This document shows, in pieces, positions 35,626-45,326 of a stretch of 60,765 bases of DNA. Numbering within the stretch: the stretch's first letter is position 1; every line of letters starts with the position of its first letter. The DNA lies in NCBI GenBank assembly GCA_015058145.1, contig SVCX01000006.1:1-60765 (forward strand), given 5' to 3'. The notes beneath the pieces are model-generated. The model was not told the DNA's origin and ran no database searches. It saw only the letters and a list, made by a program, of their open reading frames with translations. Made by a program: the position numbers and the translations under genes. This DNA is from Clostridiales bacterium (lineage in GTDB: Bacteria; Bacillota; Clostridia; Peptostreptococcales; Anaerovoracaceae).

Positions 35626-36783
35626 TTACACGTACCGGCAGATGTATCCATTCATTCTCACATCCCAGCCGAATTCATTCTCCTTCATAACTTCTGTACG
35701 GAGCTGGTCCAGTTCCGCCTGCCCTAGCCGCTTCATATCGTCCAGGTTATATGCGCGCAGAGTTCTGCGCAAAAGCTGGAAGGCGCGCCGGTCCGCTTCC
35801 GGCATCTCCAGATAGCCGTCGATCGTTTCCAGCATCCGCGTGCGGTCACTGATTACGGACCCTTCCACGTCCTGCAGCAGATTGATCATATGGTCGCTGA
35901 CCAGATACGTCGAAACGTCGGCGTCTGCCTGTTCAATGACTCTGCGAATCTCATGGACTTTGTCGTCGTCGCTGCAGAGTTGGAACTTCCCTTCCTGCCA
36001 GTCCTGATAGAGTTCCGTTCCGGGTTTAATAGCCGCTGTCCTCACGCGAACGAAATCCGGATTCACCGCGTTGATTACTTTCGCCGTTCCTGCGGCGTTG
36101 TCCTCTGACAAATCTTTCCCTCCGACACCGGGCATGAAATAGATGCTCAGCTCGATGCCGCCGGCCTTGATGGCCTTACCTGCGCGAATCTGCTGCTCCT
36201 GGGTTACGCCTTTGTTGATGCGCGAAAGCACGGCGTCGGAACCCGTTTCAAAGCCAGAATGGATGCGGTCCAGACCCGCTGCTTTGAGCTCCGCAAACTC
36301 CTCCGCTGAGGAGCGAGACAAATTCTCGGCCCTGCCGTAGGATGTAATTCTCTTGATCTGCGGGAAAACCTGACGGAGATAGAGAAGTACATCGGATAAT
36401 CTGCCGCTGCTTAGCGCTGTGCTGTTGCCATCCTGCAGAAAGACGTTCTCCCCACCGCCGACCAGCCAGTTGGCGACCGTATACATGCACTGCTGATCAT
36501 CTGCATCGGTCATATTTGAAAGCTCCGCATTGATGCCTTCCAGATCCCACGCAAAAGCACTGACGCCGGGGCGTTCATATCTTCTGACGCGCTCCGCCCA
36601 GTATGCAATGTTGTCGATATCCGCTCGTATGCTGTCCGCGCTGTAGGCTTTGAACTTGGTATGCCGGTAGAGCTGACAGAACCGGCACTTGTTCCAGGTG
36701 CACCCGTTGGTCACCTGAATCAGCAGACTGTTCGCCTCGCTTGGCGGACGAATCGGTCCGATTCGAAACGCTTTCTCACTCAC
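35626..36783 (-). CDS. radical SAM protein of unknown function (CX4CX2C)
   Basis: A 385-residue radical SAM enzyme. The cluster motif is CTWNKCRFC (C28, C33, C36), giving CX4CX2C spacing instead of the canonical CX3CX2C. It is followed by QLYRHTKFK and a TIM-barrel with GFETGSDAVL and PGVGGKD motifs seen in COG1032-like proteins. It has no B12-binding domain. The substrate is unknown. It starts with GTG preceded by GAGGGAG. It is transcribed from its own promoter and is followed 1 bp later by the YitT-like membrane protein. Confidence 0.8.
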   Translation of the reverse strand: MSEKAFRIGPIRPPSEANSLLIQVTNGCTWNKCRFCQLYRHTKFKAYSADSIRADIDNIAYWAERVRRYERPGVSAFAWDLEGINAELSNMTDADDQQCMYTVANWLVGGGENVFLQDGNSTALSSGRLSDVLLYLRQVFPQIKRITSYGRAENLSRSSAEEFAELKAAGLDRIHSGFETGSDAVLSRINKGVTQEQQIRAGKAIKAGGIELSIYFMPGVGGKDLSEDNAAGTAKVINAVNPDFVRVRTAAIKPGTELYQDWQEGKFQLCSDDDKVHEIRRVIEQADADVSTYLVSDHMINLLQDVEGSVISDRTRMLETIDGYLEMPEADRRAFQLLRRTLRAYNLDDMKRLGQAELDQLRTEVMKENEFGWDVRMNGYICRYV

Positions 36784-36806
36784 AGTAAATTCTCCCTCTC
36801 ACTTCT

Positions 36807-36834
36807 ATTATAGGGCAGGGACCTCCTTCGTCAA
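36807..36834 (-). promoter_or_regulatory. promoter of the radical SAM / YitT-like operon
   Basis: -35 TTGACG (36829-36834), 16-bp spacer, -10 TATAAT (36807-36812). The -35 overlaps the end of the thiolase terminator T-tract. Confidence 0.7.
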
Positions 36835-36869
36835 ATAAAAAGAAGGCGCCGCTTGCCGCGGCACCTTCT
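36832..36869 (-). terminator. terminator of the thiolase gene
   Basis: On the minus strand AGAAGGTGCCGC, loop GGCAA, GCGGCGCCTTCT, then TTTTTATTT. Confidence 0.88.
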
Positions 36870-36890
36870 GTCTCTAATGCTTTCGCAGAT

Positions 36891-38072
36891 TTATCTCTCC
36901 ACGATGACGGATGTTCCCATACCGCCGCCGATGCACAGAGTTGCGAGACCGTACTTGCTGTCTCTTCTCTGCATCTCGTACAGGAGCGTGATCAGGATTC
37001 TGCAGCCGGATGCTCCGATCGGGTGTCCCAGAGCGATCGCGCCACCGTTGACGTTGGTCTTCTCAGGATCCAGTCCCAGATCCTTTCTGACTGCCAGTGA
37101 CTGCGCCGCGAATGCTTCGTTTGCTTCTACCAGATCCATATCTTCAATGGTCAGGCCAGCCTTCTCCAGAGCCTTTCTGGAAGCAGGTACAGGACCTACG
37201 CCCATGATGGAAGGATCTACGCCGCCGGAAGCATATGACTTGATCGTAGCCATCGGCTTGATGCCCAGCTCGTCAGCCTTTTCCTTGCTCATGACGACTA
37301 CTGCTGCGCCTGAATCGTTGATTCCGGATGCGTTCGCTGCTGTTACGACGCCGCCGTCCTTCTTGAATGCAGGCTTCAGCTTCGCAACCTTCTCCATCGT
37401 GGATCCGCGGGTGAGGTGCTCGTCCTTATCGAATACGATTGGATCTCCCTTTCTCTGCGGAATGGTTACCGGAACGATTTCCTCGTCGAATACGCCGCTG
37501 TCAACAGCCTTCTCGGCTCTCTGCTGTGAGATGACGGAGAACTCATCCAGTTCTTCTCTAGTCAGTCCCCACTGCTCAGCTACGTTTTCTGCAGTCATGC
37601 CCATGTGGTAGTTGTTGAATACATCCCACAGGCCATCGTTTACCATCATGTCCGTCATCTTAGCATCGAACATTCTGGCGCCCCATCTTGCTGCAGGCAT
37701 TACATAAGGTGCTGAAGACATGTTCTCTGCACCGCCAGCAACGATGATATCAGCGTCTCCGGCTTTGATGATCTGTGCAGCCAGTTCAACTGCTCTCAGA
37801 CCGGAACCGCAGACTTTATTAATCGTGAAGCAAGGAACTTCTACCGGCAGACCTGCATCAAGCATCATCTGTCTGGCAACGTTCTGTCCAAGTCCGCCCT
37901 GGAGTACGCAGCCCATGATGACTTCATCGACCTGATCCTTCTCAACGCCTGCTCTCTTCAGAGCTTCTTCAATACATACTGCGCCAAGTGTTCTGGTAGG
38001 TACGTTCTTCAGAGTTCCTCCGAACTTGCCAATAGCTGTTCTTGCAGCACCAACGATTACAACTTCTCTCAT
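36891..38072 (-). CDS. thlA: acetyl-CoA acetyltransferase (thiolase)
   Basis: A 393-residue thiolase II. The nucleophile Cys lies in [15 protein letters not shown] (about residue 88), HPIGASG holds the catalytic His, and CIGGGMG the C-terminal Cys. It condenses two acetyl-CoA to acetoacetyl-CoA (or runs the reverse), the entry to butyrate-type fermentation; hbd, crt and bcd are not in the window. AGGAGG precedes the ATG, and the promoter is near consensus. Two Rex-like operators flank the promoter, as is known for thl genes of other clostridia, so NADH/NAD+ control is predicted. Codon use suggests high expression. Confidence 0.95.
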   Translation of the reverse strand: MREVVIVGAARTAIGKFGGTLKNVPTRTLGAVCIEEALKRAGVEKDQVDEVIMGCVLQGGLGQNVARQMMLDAGLPVEVPCFTINKVCGSGLRAVELAAQIIKAGDADIIVAGGAENMSSAPYVMPAARWGARMFDAKMTDMMVNDGLWDVFNNYHMGMTAENVAEQWGLTREELDEFSVISQQRAEKAVDSGVFDEEIVPVTIPQRKGDPIVFDKDEHLTRGSTMEKVAKLKPAFKKDGGVVTAANASGINDSGAAVVVMSKEKADELGIKPMATIKSYASGGVDPSIMGVGPVPASRKALEKAGLTIEDMDLVEANEAFAAQSLAVRKDLGLDPEKTNVNGGAIALGHPIGASGCRILITLLYEMQRRDSKYGLATLCIGGGMGTSVIVER

Positions 38073-38123
38073 TCTTGTTTTCCTCCTTAATTAATATACT
38101 TATTCTGGGTATATCTTTTGGGT

Positions 38124-38141
38124 TTGTTAATATTTTAACGG
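38124..38141 (-). promoter_or_regulatory. putative Rex operator 1 (thlA leader)
   Basis: TTGTTAATATTTTAACGG on the plus strand, against the Rex consensus TTGTTAANNNNTTAACAA; only the last two bases differ. It lies about 30-48 bp downstream of the predicted transcription start. Confidence 0.6.
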
Positions 38142-38178
38142 CTTGTCCGATAAAATCTTGTTTACTTTTGCAGTTGCT

Positions 38179-38207
38179 ATAATACCTGTAATTTCAAGGC
38201 CTGTCAA
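38179..38207 (-). promoter_or_regulatory. strong sigma-A promoter of thlA
   Basis: -35 TTGACA (38202-38207), 17-bp spacer, -10 TATTAT (38179-38184). The leader is about 100 nt. Confidence 0.85.
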
Positions 38208-38223
38208 GGGTTTTGGCGAAAAA

Positions 38224-38241
38224 ATGTTAAATTTTTAACAG
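38224..38241 (-). promoter_or_regulatory. putative Rex operator 2 (upstream of thlA -35)
   Basis: ATGTTAAATTTTTAACAG on the plus strand, matching TTGTTAANNNNTTAACAA except at the two outermost bases. On the minus strand it is followed by TTTTTT, so it could alternatively act as a weak terminator for the DUF2156 gene. Confidence 0.5.
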
Positions 38242-38269
38242 AAACCTCGCCTGTCGCAAAGACCATATT

Positions 38270-39199
38270 CTAAAAATGGCCGATATACTTCTCCAGCAGC
38301 CTGCACGGACGATAGGACAGTTTCGCCTTCCGCAGGTTCGGAATGCCCATATCTTCTTCCCGGTTGATGTACTTGGCCCAGCCGGCGACGTGTTTACAAA
38401 ACTCGTTGTTGATGGCCTGATACAGTCCTCTATATTCGACATTGGCCTTCTCCACGTGCTCCGTGATCATCTTTGTGCCGAGACGGCCGCCTACGGCGAT
38501 GGCCTCGATTTTTCCGCCGATTCGAATGGCACCCGCTTCATAGCCGACGGCCTCCAGATTCCGGAACACGTCATCCATGGCCTCCTCTTCCATCTTGAGA
38601 AGTTCCATCTCGTGGGCCGGGATGTCTTTGCGGCGATTGAACTCGTCGATGAACTGCATGGCTTCGTCAGCCATATTAGATGTCATTTTAACATACTCGT
38701 ATTCGTATGTCTTCTTAAAATAATTGAGATGGTTCTTTTTCTTGTGGTAATCCCTTCCCGCCAGTTCAATCAGGTCCTTTGTCAGGTAGATGTAATCGTA
38801 GTTCGGGCGGTCGTCCTCCCACTTCAGTTCCGGAACCGCCTCCTTGATGATCTCGAGGATGTGGAACGGAACCAGCCGGAGGCTGAAGGGATGGCCCTGG
38901 CTCTCGAAGAAGTCTCTGGCTTCGAGAATCGTGGCGCGCAGCGAGTCCTTATCGTAACCGCCGGTCTTCGTAAGAGGCGGGAACATGAACGGCAGCTCGA
39001 TCCCCTGCTCCAGTTCCAGATGGCTCACGCCGCTCATACACATGTAGTCGCCGATCATCTTCCAGCTGAACTGGTTGATGTCACGCCACATATAAAGAGC
39101 GCTGTAAGAGAGCCCGGAGGTTTTGTATTCAAAACCATTCAGATACTCTTCCAGTATGTCTCTGTTTTCCAATGTAATTCTGTTATCGAATAAAAACAT
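38270..39199 (-). CDS. DUF2156 (phosphatidylglycerol lysyltransferase C-terminal-like) protein
   Basis: A 309-residue soluble protein with the double-GNAT-like fold of DUF2156, the catalytic domain of MprF-type aminoacyl-phospholipid synthases. Here it has no membrane flippase domain. YDYIYLTKDLIELAGRDYHK followed by KKNHLNYFKK is characteristic of the free-standing clostridial form. It may transfer an amino acid from aminoacyl-tRNA to an unknown acceptor; this is inference from fold. It overlaps the isochorismatase gene (TAATG) and forms an operon surE-isochorismatase-DUF2156. Confidence 0.8.
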   Translation of the reverse strand: MFLFDNRITLENRDILEEYLNGFEYKTSGLSYSALYMWRDINQFSWKMIGDYMCMSGVSHLELEQGIELPFMFPPLTKTGGYDKDSLRATILEARDFFESQGHPFSLRLVPFHILEIIKEAVPELKWEDDRPNYDYIYLTKDLIELAGRDYHKKKNHLNYFKKTYEYEYVKMTSNMADEAMQFIDEFNRRKDIPAHEMELLKMEEEAMDDVFRNLEAVGYEAGAIRIGGKIEAIAVGGRLGTKMITEHVEKANVEYRGLYQAINNEFCKHVAGWAKYINREEDMGIPNLRKAKLSYRPCRLLEKYIGHF

Positions 39200-39741
39200 T
39201 ACTTCACGATTTTGGAGATTTCTCTGAACTCTTCCGCCTTCGAATCCTTGAGGAGTTCGTAGAGGATCGATTCATAAGTTGTCATAATGGCTCCGGCCTT
39301 CTCCATCCTTTCCGCAGCCCACAGAAAATCGTTCTGACTTCTCGATGAGATGCAATCTACCGGTATGTACACGTTGTACCCTTCTTCCAGAAGCTGCTCC
39401 ACGGTCTGCTGCACGCAGATGTGGGATTCGATTCCGCAGACGATGATGTTCTTCTTCGCCGCAATCTCAAGTTGGTTGATGAAATCCACATGGCTCATGC
39501 AGCTGAATGTGGTTTTGTCGATGGCCTCGAATTCCCCGATGGCCTCAGCCACTTCAGGAATCGTCTCTCCGATGCCTTTGGTGTACTGCTGTGTAACGAT
39601 GTGCGGAATACCCAGCACGCCGAGACCCTTCGCGAGTCTGCACACCTTGTCCTGAAGTTCTTCTTTGTGATGCATGGCAGGCATCAGCTTTTCCTGAAAA
39701 TCGATGAATACCGCCAATGTGTCTTCTCTGTTCAGTGTCAT
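39199..39741 (-). CDS. isochorismatase-family cysteine hydrolase
   Basis: A 180-residue hydrolase with the triad D14 (FIDFQEK), K76 (IDKTTFS) and C109 (GIESHICV), and the cis-peptide stretch VCGIESH before the cysteine. This is the nicotinamidase/YcaC-like fold. Members deaminate small amides (nicotinamide, ureido compounds, maleamate); the substrate is not predictable here. The start overlaps the surE stop by ATGA, and its stop overlaps the DUF2156 start. Confidence 0.88.
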   Translation of the reverse strand: MTLNREDTLAVFIDFQEKLMPAMHHKEELQDKVCRLAKGLGVLGIPHIVTQQYTKGIGETIPEVAEAIGEFEAIDKTTFSCMSHVDFINQLEIAAKKNIIVCGIESHICVQQTVEQLLEEGYNVYIPVDCISSRSQNDFLWAAERMEKAGAIMTTYESILYELLKDSKAEEFREISKIVK

Positions 39742-40514
39742 TTTCCTATCCTCCAGTCTGCCAGCATTCTGCCGGCTTCATATGCCGTCATATCCTTGTG
39801 CAAAGCCGATATGGACGCGTACCCGTTCTCCAGAGCGACCACGTCGTACTGGTTCTCATCACTCTCATAGAGCACCGGGTCGCCGCCGTAAATGAAAGTC
39901 GTCACTTCCCCTTCCGTCTCAACCTGCACGTCGTTAACGTATTCTCTTCTGCCCATGATCGTGTTGCTGATTCCTTTAATCTCTTCAGCCGGAAGATTCG
40001 GCGTATTGATATTGATCACGATGGAGCTGTCCCACTTGCCGCCGGTCTTGCGAATCAGGTCCACGGCCAAGTCGCAGGCGTACTCAAAGTGAGACGCGCT
40101 GTGACTCTCCACCGAAACAGCCGCTGAAGGATACCCTTGAATGGATCCCTCGAGCGCTGCGCCGACGGTCCCCGAGTACACGATGTCCGTTCCCACATTG
40201 GCTCCGTGGTTGATTCCCGCGAAGACCATGTCCACCGTGACATCTCTCAGCTTCAGCATCTTCAGACCTACCGCCACGCAGTCGGACGGCGTTCCGTCCA
40301 ACGCAAAAGCTTCCGCCGCCCCATCGTACTCGACAGGCCAGACGCTGATAGGCGCATGGAGCGTGATCGCGTGACTCGCCGCGCTCCGCTGCCCGTCCGG
40401 CGCAAAAACATAAACCTCCGCGCCCGCGCGTGTGGTCAAAGCGTCCACGAGTTCCCGCAGACCGCGAGCCTCAATCCCATCATCATTCGCAACTAATATC
40501 TTCAAATTCTTCAT
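39738..40514 (-). CDS. surE: 5'/3'-nucleotidase SurE
   Basis: A 258-residue metal-dependent nucleoside monophosphate phosphatase. LVANDDGIEARGL carries the Asp-Asp metal site (D11, D12). RSAASHAITL and GTPSDCVAVGL, and INHGANVGTDIVYSGTVGAA, are the remaining SurE blocks. The ATG at 40514 fits the normal SurE N-terminus; a TTG 7 codons upstream is also open. No Shine-Dalgarno is seen. A weak -10 (GATAAC) ends 6 bp before the ATG, so this may be another leaderless gene. Confidence 0.93.
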   Translation of the reverse strand: MKNLKILVANDDGIEARGLRELVDALTTRAGAEVYVFAPDGQRSAASHAITLHAPISVWPVEYDGAAEAFALDGTPSDCVAVGLKMLKLRDVTVDMVFAGINHGANVGTDIVYSGTVGAALEGSIQGYPSAAVSVESHSASHFEYACDLAVDLIRKTGGKWDSSIVININTPNLPAEEIKGISNTIMGRREYVNDVQVETEGEVTTFIYGGDPVLYESDENQYDVVALENGYASISALHKDMTAYEAGRMLADWRIGK

Positions 40515-40542
40515 TGTTTTGTTATCGTATCTCAAAAGCGGG

Positions 40543-40609
40543 CTTTCGGCAGGTATACCTGCTGTAATCCGCAGTTTACGAGGACATCAGCAGGTATATC
40601 CTACCGAAG
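40543..40609. repeat. long imperfect inverted repeat upstream of surE
   Basis: Two 22-nt arms (40543-40564 and 40588-40609) are complementary except for one offset and one or two mismatches; the loop is 23 nt. Arm 1 contains the perfect 14-bp palindrome GCAGGTATACCTGC (40549-40562). It lies between the DUF2207 stop and surE. Confidence 0.7.
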
Positions 40610-40628
40610 CCTCCGCGGCTGAATCGGC

Positions 40629-42539
<1,911 letters not shown>

Positions 42540-42585
42540 TTTGCTTCCCTTTATATGCTCTTCTGTAAATGTAAAGTGATATTTG

Positions 42586-42594
42586 ATTATATCA
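42586..42594 (-). promoter_or_regulatory. extended -10 promoter of DUF2207 copy A
   Basis: TGaTATAAT (TATAAT 42586-42591) between the two DUF2207 genes; no clear -35. Confidence 0.5.
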
Positions 42595-42611
42595 CAAAAC
42601 AGCCTCTATCT

Positions 42612-44483
42612 CTACCAGGAGCCGCCGCCCCCGCCGCCGCCGCCTCCGCCGCCGGAGAAGGAACCGCCGCCCCCGCCATCCGATGGCGAAGAGTTCATGC
42701 TGGTCGTTATGCTGCTCATCATAGAGCCCATGGAATTCAGGAACGACGTGGACGTCACAGGGTTTCCGCCTGTGCTGGCGAAACCGGAATCATACCACTC
42801 CGGAGGCTGCGTAGCCAGCGACGCGAAACGCTTTGCATATACATCTGTGACGCCTAACGCAAAGGCATAGGCCAGATTCTTGTAGAAGTACTGCGGATCC
42901 TTTTCGGCCAGCATTTCCATCTTGTCCTTTTCCGCAATTTTGAGGAAGTTCCTATATCCTCTGATCTTGCCGAGGACAGAAGCGTACCAGTCGGTCTTCC
43001 TCTCGCAGAGAGCAGACAGCAGGAACAGGACAAAGCACATGCCCAAACCGACCAGGAACGGAATGAACCGCACCCCCGGCGCAATTTCGCAGACGATGCA
43101 GGCCGCCAGACCGACGGCGATGCAGATGGCGTATCCAATAATACCCCAGTAATGTTCCCGCTCATTGATCTTCTTCGCGATGCCGCCAAACCCCACAGCG
43201 AAAGCAACGACAGCGAGGATAATAATATAGATTGGTCCGAAGATGATGGATGGACCGATGAATCCCAATCCATTCCCGCCGAGGAACGTAGCGAGTATCA
43301 TCAGGATGATTCCGGCGATACCGCCGCCCTTCAGGATGCGCGCATATGTTGCTGCCTTTGGATCGTAGAGCTTGTCTCTATAGTAATTCTTGATGTCTTT
43401 TTCAATGGCGTTGACTGTCTTGTAGAATTTATTCTTGAGATCTTCTATGTCGACGGTATCTCCTGTCTCAAAGAGGCCGTCCATAAACGCGCGCTCGCCG
43501 ATCACGTCATCGTCGTACTCGCGCAGCTTGATTATTTCATAGGTTGTTTTCGTCTTATTCTTTCGGAATCCGGCCGGGACTTCACGTTCCGCTATCTTAA
43601 GATACCCTCTGTCGGCCAGACTCAAGAGCGCGCTGACAACATGACTTCCCTGTACCTCGCCCTTCGCGAGAAAGCCGACTTCCGGCGCGCTCAATTTCTC
43701 AGGAGGATAGAACTCCTCCGTCTCAACAAACTGCGGATCCCTGCCGTATTTTCTCCAAAGCAGGAAGCCGACGGCTGCCAGCAGAATCATCAGTCCCGTC
43801 AGAACGAGCAACGGAATGACCGAAGTCCCTTCCTGCCGAGTATAGTAACCTTCCGGAAGAACCGCTCTGACAGTCAGTCCGCCGAGGACGTATTCCGAAG
43901 TCTCGCCTTTGATCTCCTGGTCCGAAACAACTTCAAAATCGACCATCTTATTGTCACCGGTCTTGATGCCGACCTTGCTCATATCGATGGCCTTCGGGAA
44001 CTGCACGTCGAAGGAAACGTGTTTGATGGACTGCGCTTCCCAGCTCGTTCCGATCAGATTGTAGAAGAACTCGTCGCCGCCCTTGAAATGATCGCCCTGT
44101 GGATCGTAAGTGTAGGACATTTTGTAGACCGTATCCTTGTCGGCGTACACGTCCTCATCGCCGATGCGGGCGTTGAATTCATCATATTCGCTCTCGTCCT
44201 CCCACTTCTGCCCGCTGAGCATCTCGAAGCCGCGTACCTTCGCAAAGTAAGTGGATCGCTGTCCGTCCCTATCCAATGAAGTCCGCAGCGGAATCGTCCT
44301 GTAGATACCGTGGCTCCGCCAGGTGAAATGGACCTTGATCGTCTCCGTGATGTCGTAGGTGTCGTCTTCATTTACAACGACCTGTATATCGTAGTCATCA
44401 ATCCAAAAATTGCTGGCTGCGCTCGCTGTCTGCGGCAGCAGGCACAGCACAAAAATAAAAACCGCTATCACCAGTTTCTTCAT
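42612..44483 (-). CDS. DUF2207 membrane protein with poly-glycine tail (copy B)
   Basis: A 623-residue paralog of copy A with the same plan: signal peptide (1-22), extracellular DUF2207 domain starting FWIDDYDIQVVVNEDDTYDI, a membrane helix near 230-250, a cytosolic part, paired helices near 395-480, and a C-terminal run of 11 glycines ending GGSW. GGGAGG precedes the ATG. The copies differ across most positions, so the duplication is old. Gly-Ser tails ending in an aromatic residue are shared, suggesting a conserved role for the tail. Confidence 0.85.
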   Translation of the reverse strand: MKKLVIAVFIFVLCLLPQTASAASNFWIDDYDIQVVVNEDDTYDITETIKVHFTWRSHGIYRTIPLRTSLDRDGQRSTYFAKVRGFEMLSGQKWEDESEYDEFNARIGDEDVYADKDTVYKMSYTYDPQGDHFKGGDEFFYNLIGTSWEAQSIKHVSFDVQFPKAIDMSKVGIKTGDNKMVDFEVVSDQEIKGETSEYVLGGLTVRAVLPEGYYTRQEGTSVIPLLVLTGLMILLAAVGFLLWRKYGRDPQFVETEEFYPPEKLSAPEVGFLAKGEVQGSHVVSALLSLADRGYLKIAEREVPAGFRKNKTKTTYEIIKLREYDDDVIGERAFMDGLFETGDTVDIEDLKNKFYKTVNAIEKDIKNYYRDKLYDPKAATYARILKGGGIAGIILMILATFLGGNGLGFIGPSIIFGPIYIIILAVVAFAVGFGGIAKKINEREHYWGIIGYAICIAVGLAACIVCEIAPGVRFIPFLVGLGMCFVLFLLSALCERKTDWYASVLGKIRGYRNFLKIAEKDKMEMLAEKDPQYFYKNLAYAFALGVTDVYAKRFASLATQPPEWYDSGFASTGGNPVTSTSFLNSMGSMMSSITTSMNSSPSDGGGGGSFSGGGGGGGGGGGSW

Positions 44484-44503
44484 GGTATCGTCCTCCCGGT
44501 ACT

Positions 44504-44532
44504 ATTTTAGAGGTTTGGCGGTTTCACTGCAA
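44504..44532 (-). promoter_or_regulatory. promoter of DUF2207 copy B
   Basis: -35 TTGCAG (44527-44532), 17-bp spacer, -10 TAAAAT (44504-44509). Confidence 0.6.
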
Positions 44533-44540
44533 CAAAAGCC

Positions 44541-45323
44541 TTATGCAGAAATGACCGGTCCATTCACCTCCGTCAGATGCTTCCAGTACCGGACCGGCAT
44601 ATGATTCTTCTGGCAGCGCGGATTGGTACGCTCCTTGATGGCGATGTGGTCAAAATAGGTACGCCAAAGACTCTGGTAGGAGATCTCATTCTCCGACATC
44701 ATCATGGCGGTTCCGTCCGGCAGATGAGTGCCGTCGAAGTCTGTCACGTACCAATCGTGTTCATAGGCGACGATGGCCTTCGAACGGCCGATATCGTGGA
44801 TGATGAGCGGATCGTGGCTGAACCGCTCGGCGAAGTGATGTGCGACGAGGGCGATCACATCATGCTCGGGTTCGATCTTCGCGTAGAGAATCTGCGGACC
44901 GCCGCCGGCTGCTTCCATCACTTCGAAGCGCACAAACTGGAGCATGCGCTCCCGCTCGTTGCCTACCTTCCGCACGATGTCCTCAAGGGCCTGCACCTCC
45001 GGATGCGTATGCAGGGAACCGACCTGCGGTCCAACGCGGAATCCAAACAACACATAGTTGAGAATCACATTTTCCTTGCCGGTGATGCCGGAAAGAAAAG
45101 CGCGGTAGATGAGTCGCAACGAGTAACCAGAGATCTTGTTTCCAATTGCGTTGTAGACCCGATCCGCTTTCTCTTCATCCGTCTCCACTTCCATGGATCC
45201 GTGCAGGAGACTCGGCTGATACTCCCCGCGGGGATAGATTCCCGCCGCCTTGTCCGTGTAATAGTGGTGGTAGATGCAGGTCAATAATCCTTCAAATGTT
45301 CCGTCGTATAGATAATCTCTCAT
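44541..45323 (-). CDS. putative DNA repair protein, TIGR03915/DUF4130 type
   Basis: A 260-residue protein matching the family always found with the radical SAM protein encoded just upstream (3 bp away). The N-terminal YDGTFEGLLTCIYHHY and the C-terminal NPRCQKNHMPVRYWKHL are the conserved blocks. In many other bacteria this domain is fused to a uracil-DNA-glycosylase-like domain; here the fusion partner is missing. Histidines in VAHHFAERF and DIGRSKAIVAYE are likely functional. No biochemical role is established for the family. Co-transcription with the radical SAM gene from a LexA-box promoter supports a repair role. Confidence 0.85.
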   Translation of the reverse strand: MRDYLYDGTFEGLLTCIYHHYYTDKAAGIYPRGEYQPSLLHGSMEVETDEEKADRVYNAIGNKISGYSLRLIYRAFLSGITGKENVILNYVLFGFRVGPQVGSLHTHPEVQALEDIVRKVGNERERMLQFVRFEVMEAAGGGPQILYAKIEPEHDVIALVAHHFAERFSHDPLIIHDIGRSKAIVAYEHDWYVTDFDGTHLPDGTAMMMSENEISYQSLWRTYFDHIAIKERTNPRCQKNHMPVRYWKHLTEVNGPVISA

Positions 45324-45326
45324 TTT

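Noticed and set aside
38276-39193. 305-codon plus-strand frame over the DUF2156 gene
   Set aside because: It is a complete shadow of a recognised protein that is translationally coupled to its neighbour; no Shine-Dalgarno or promoter.
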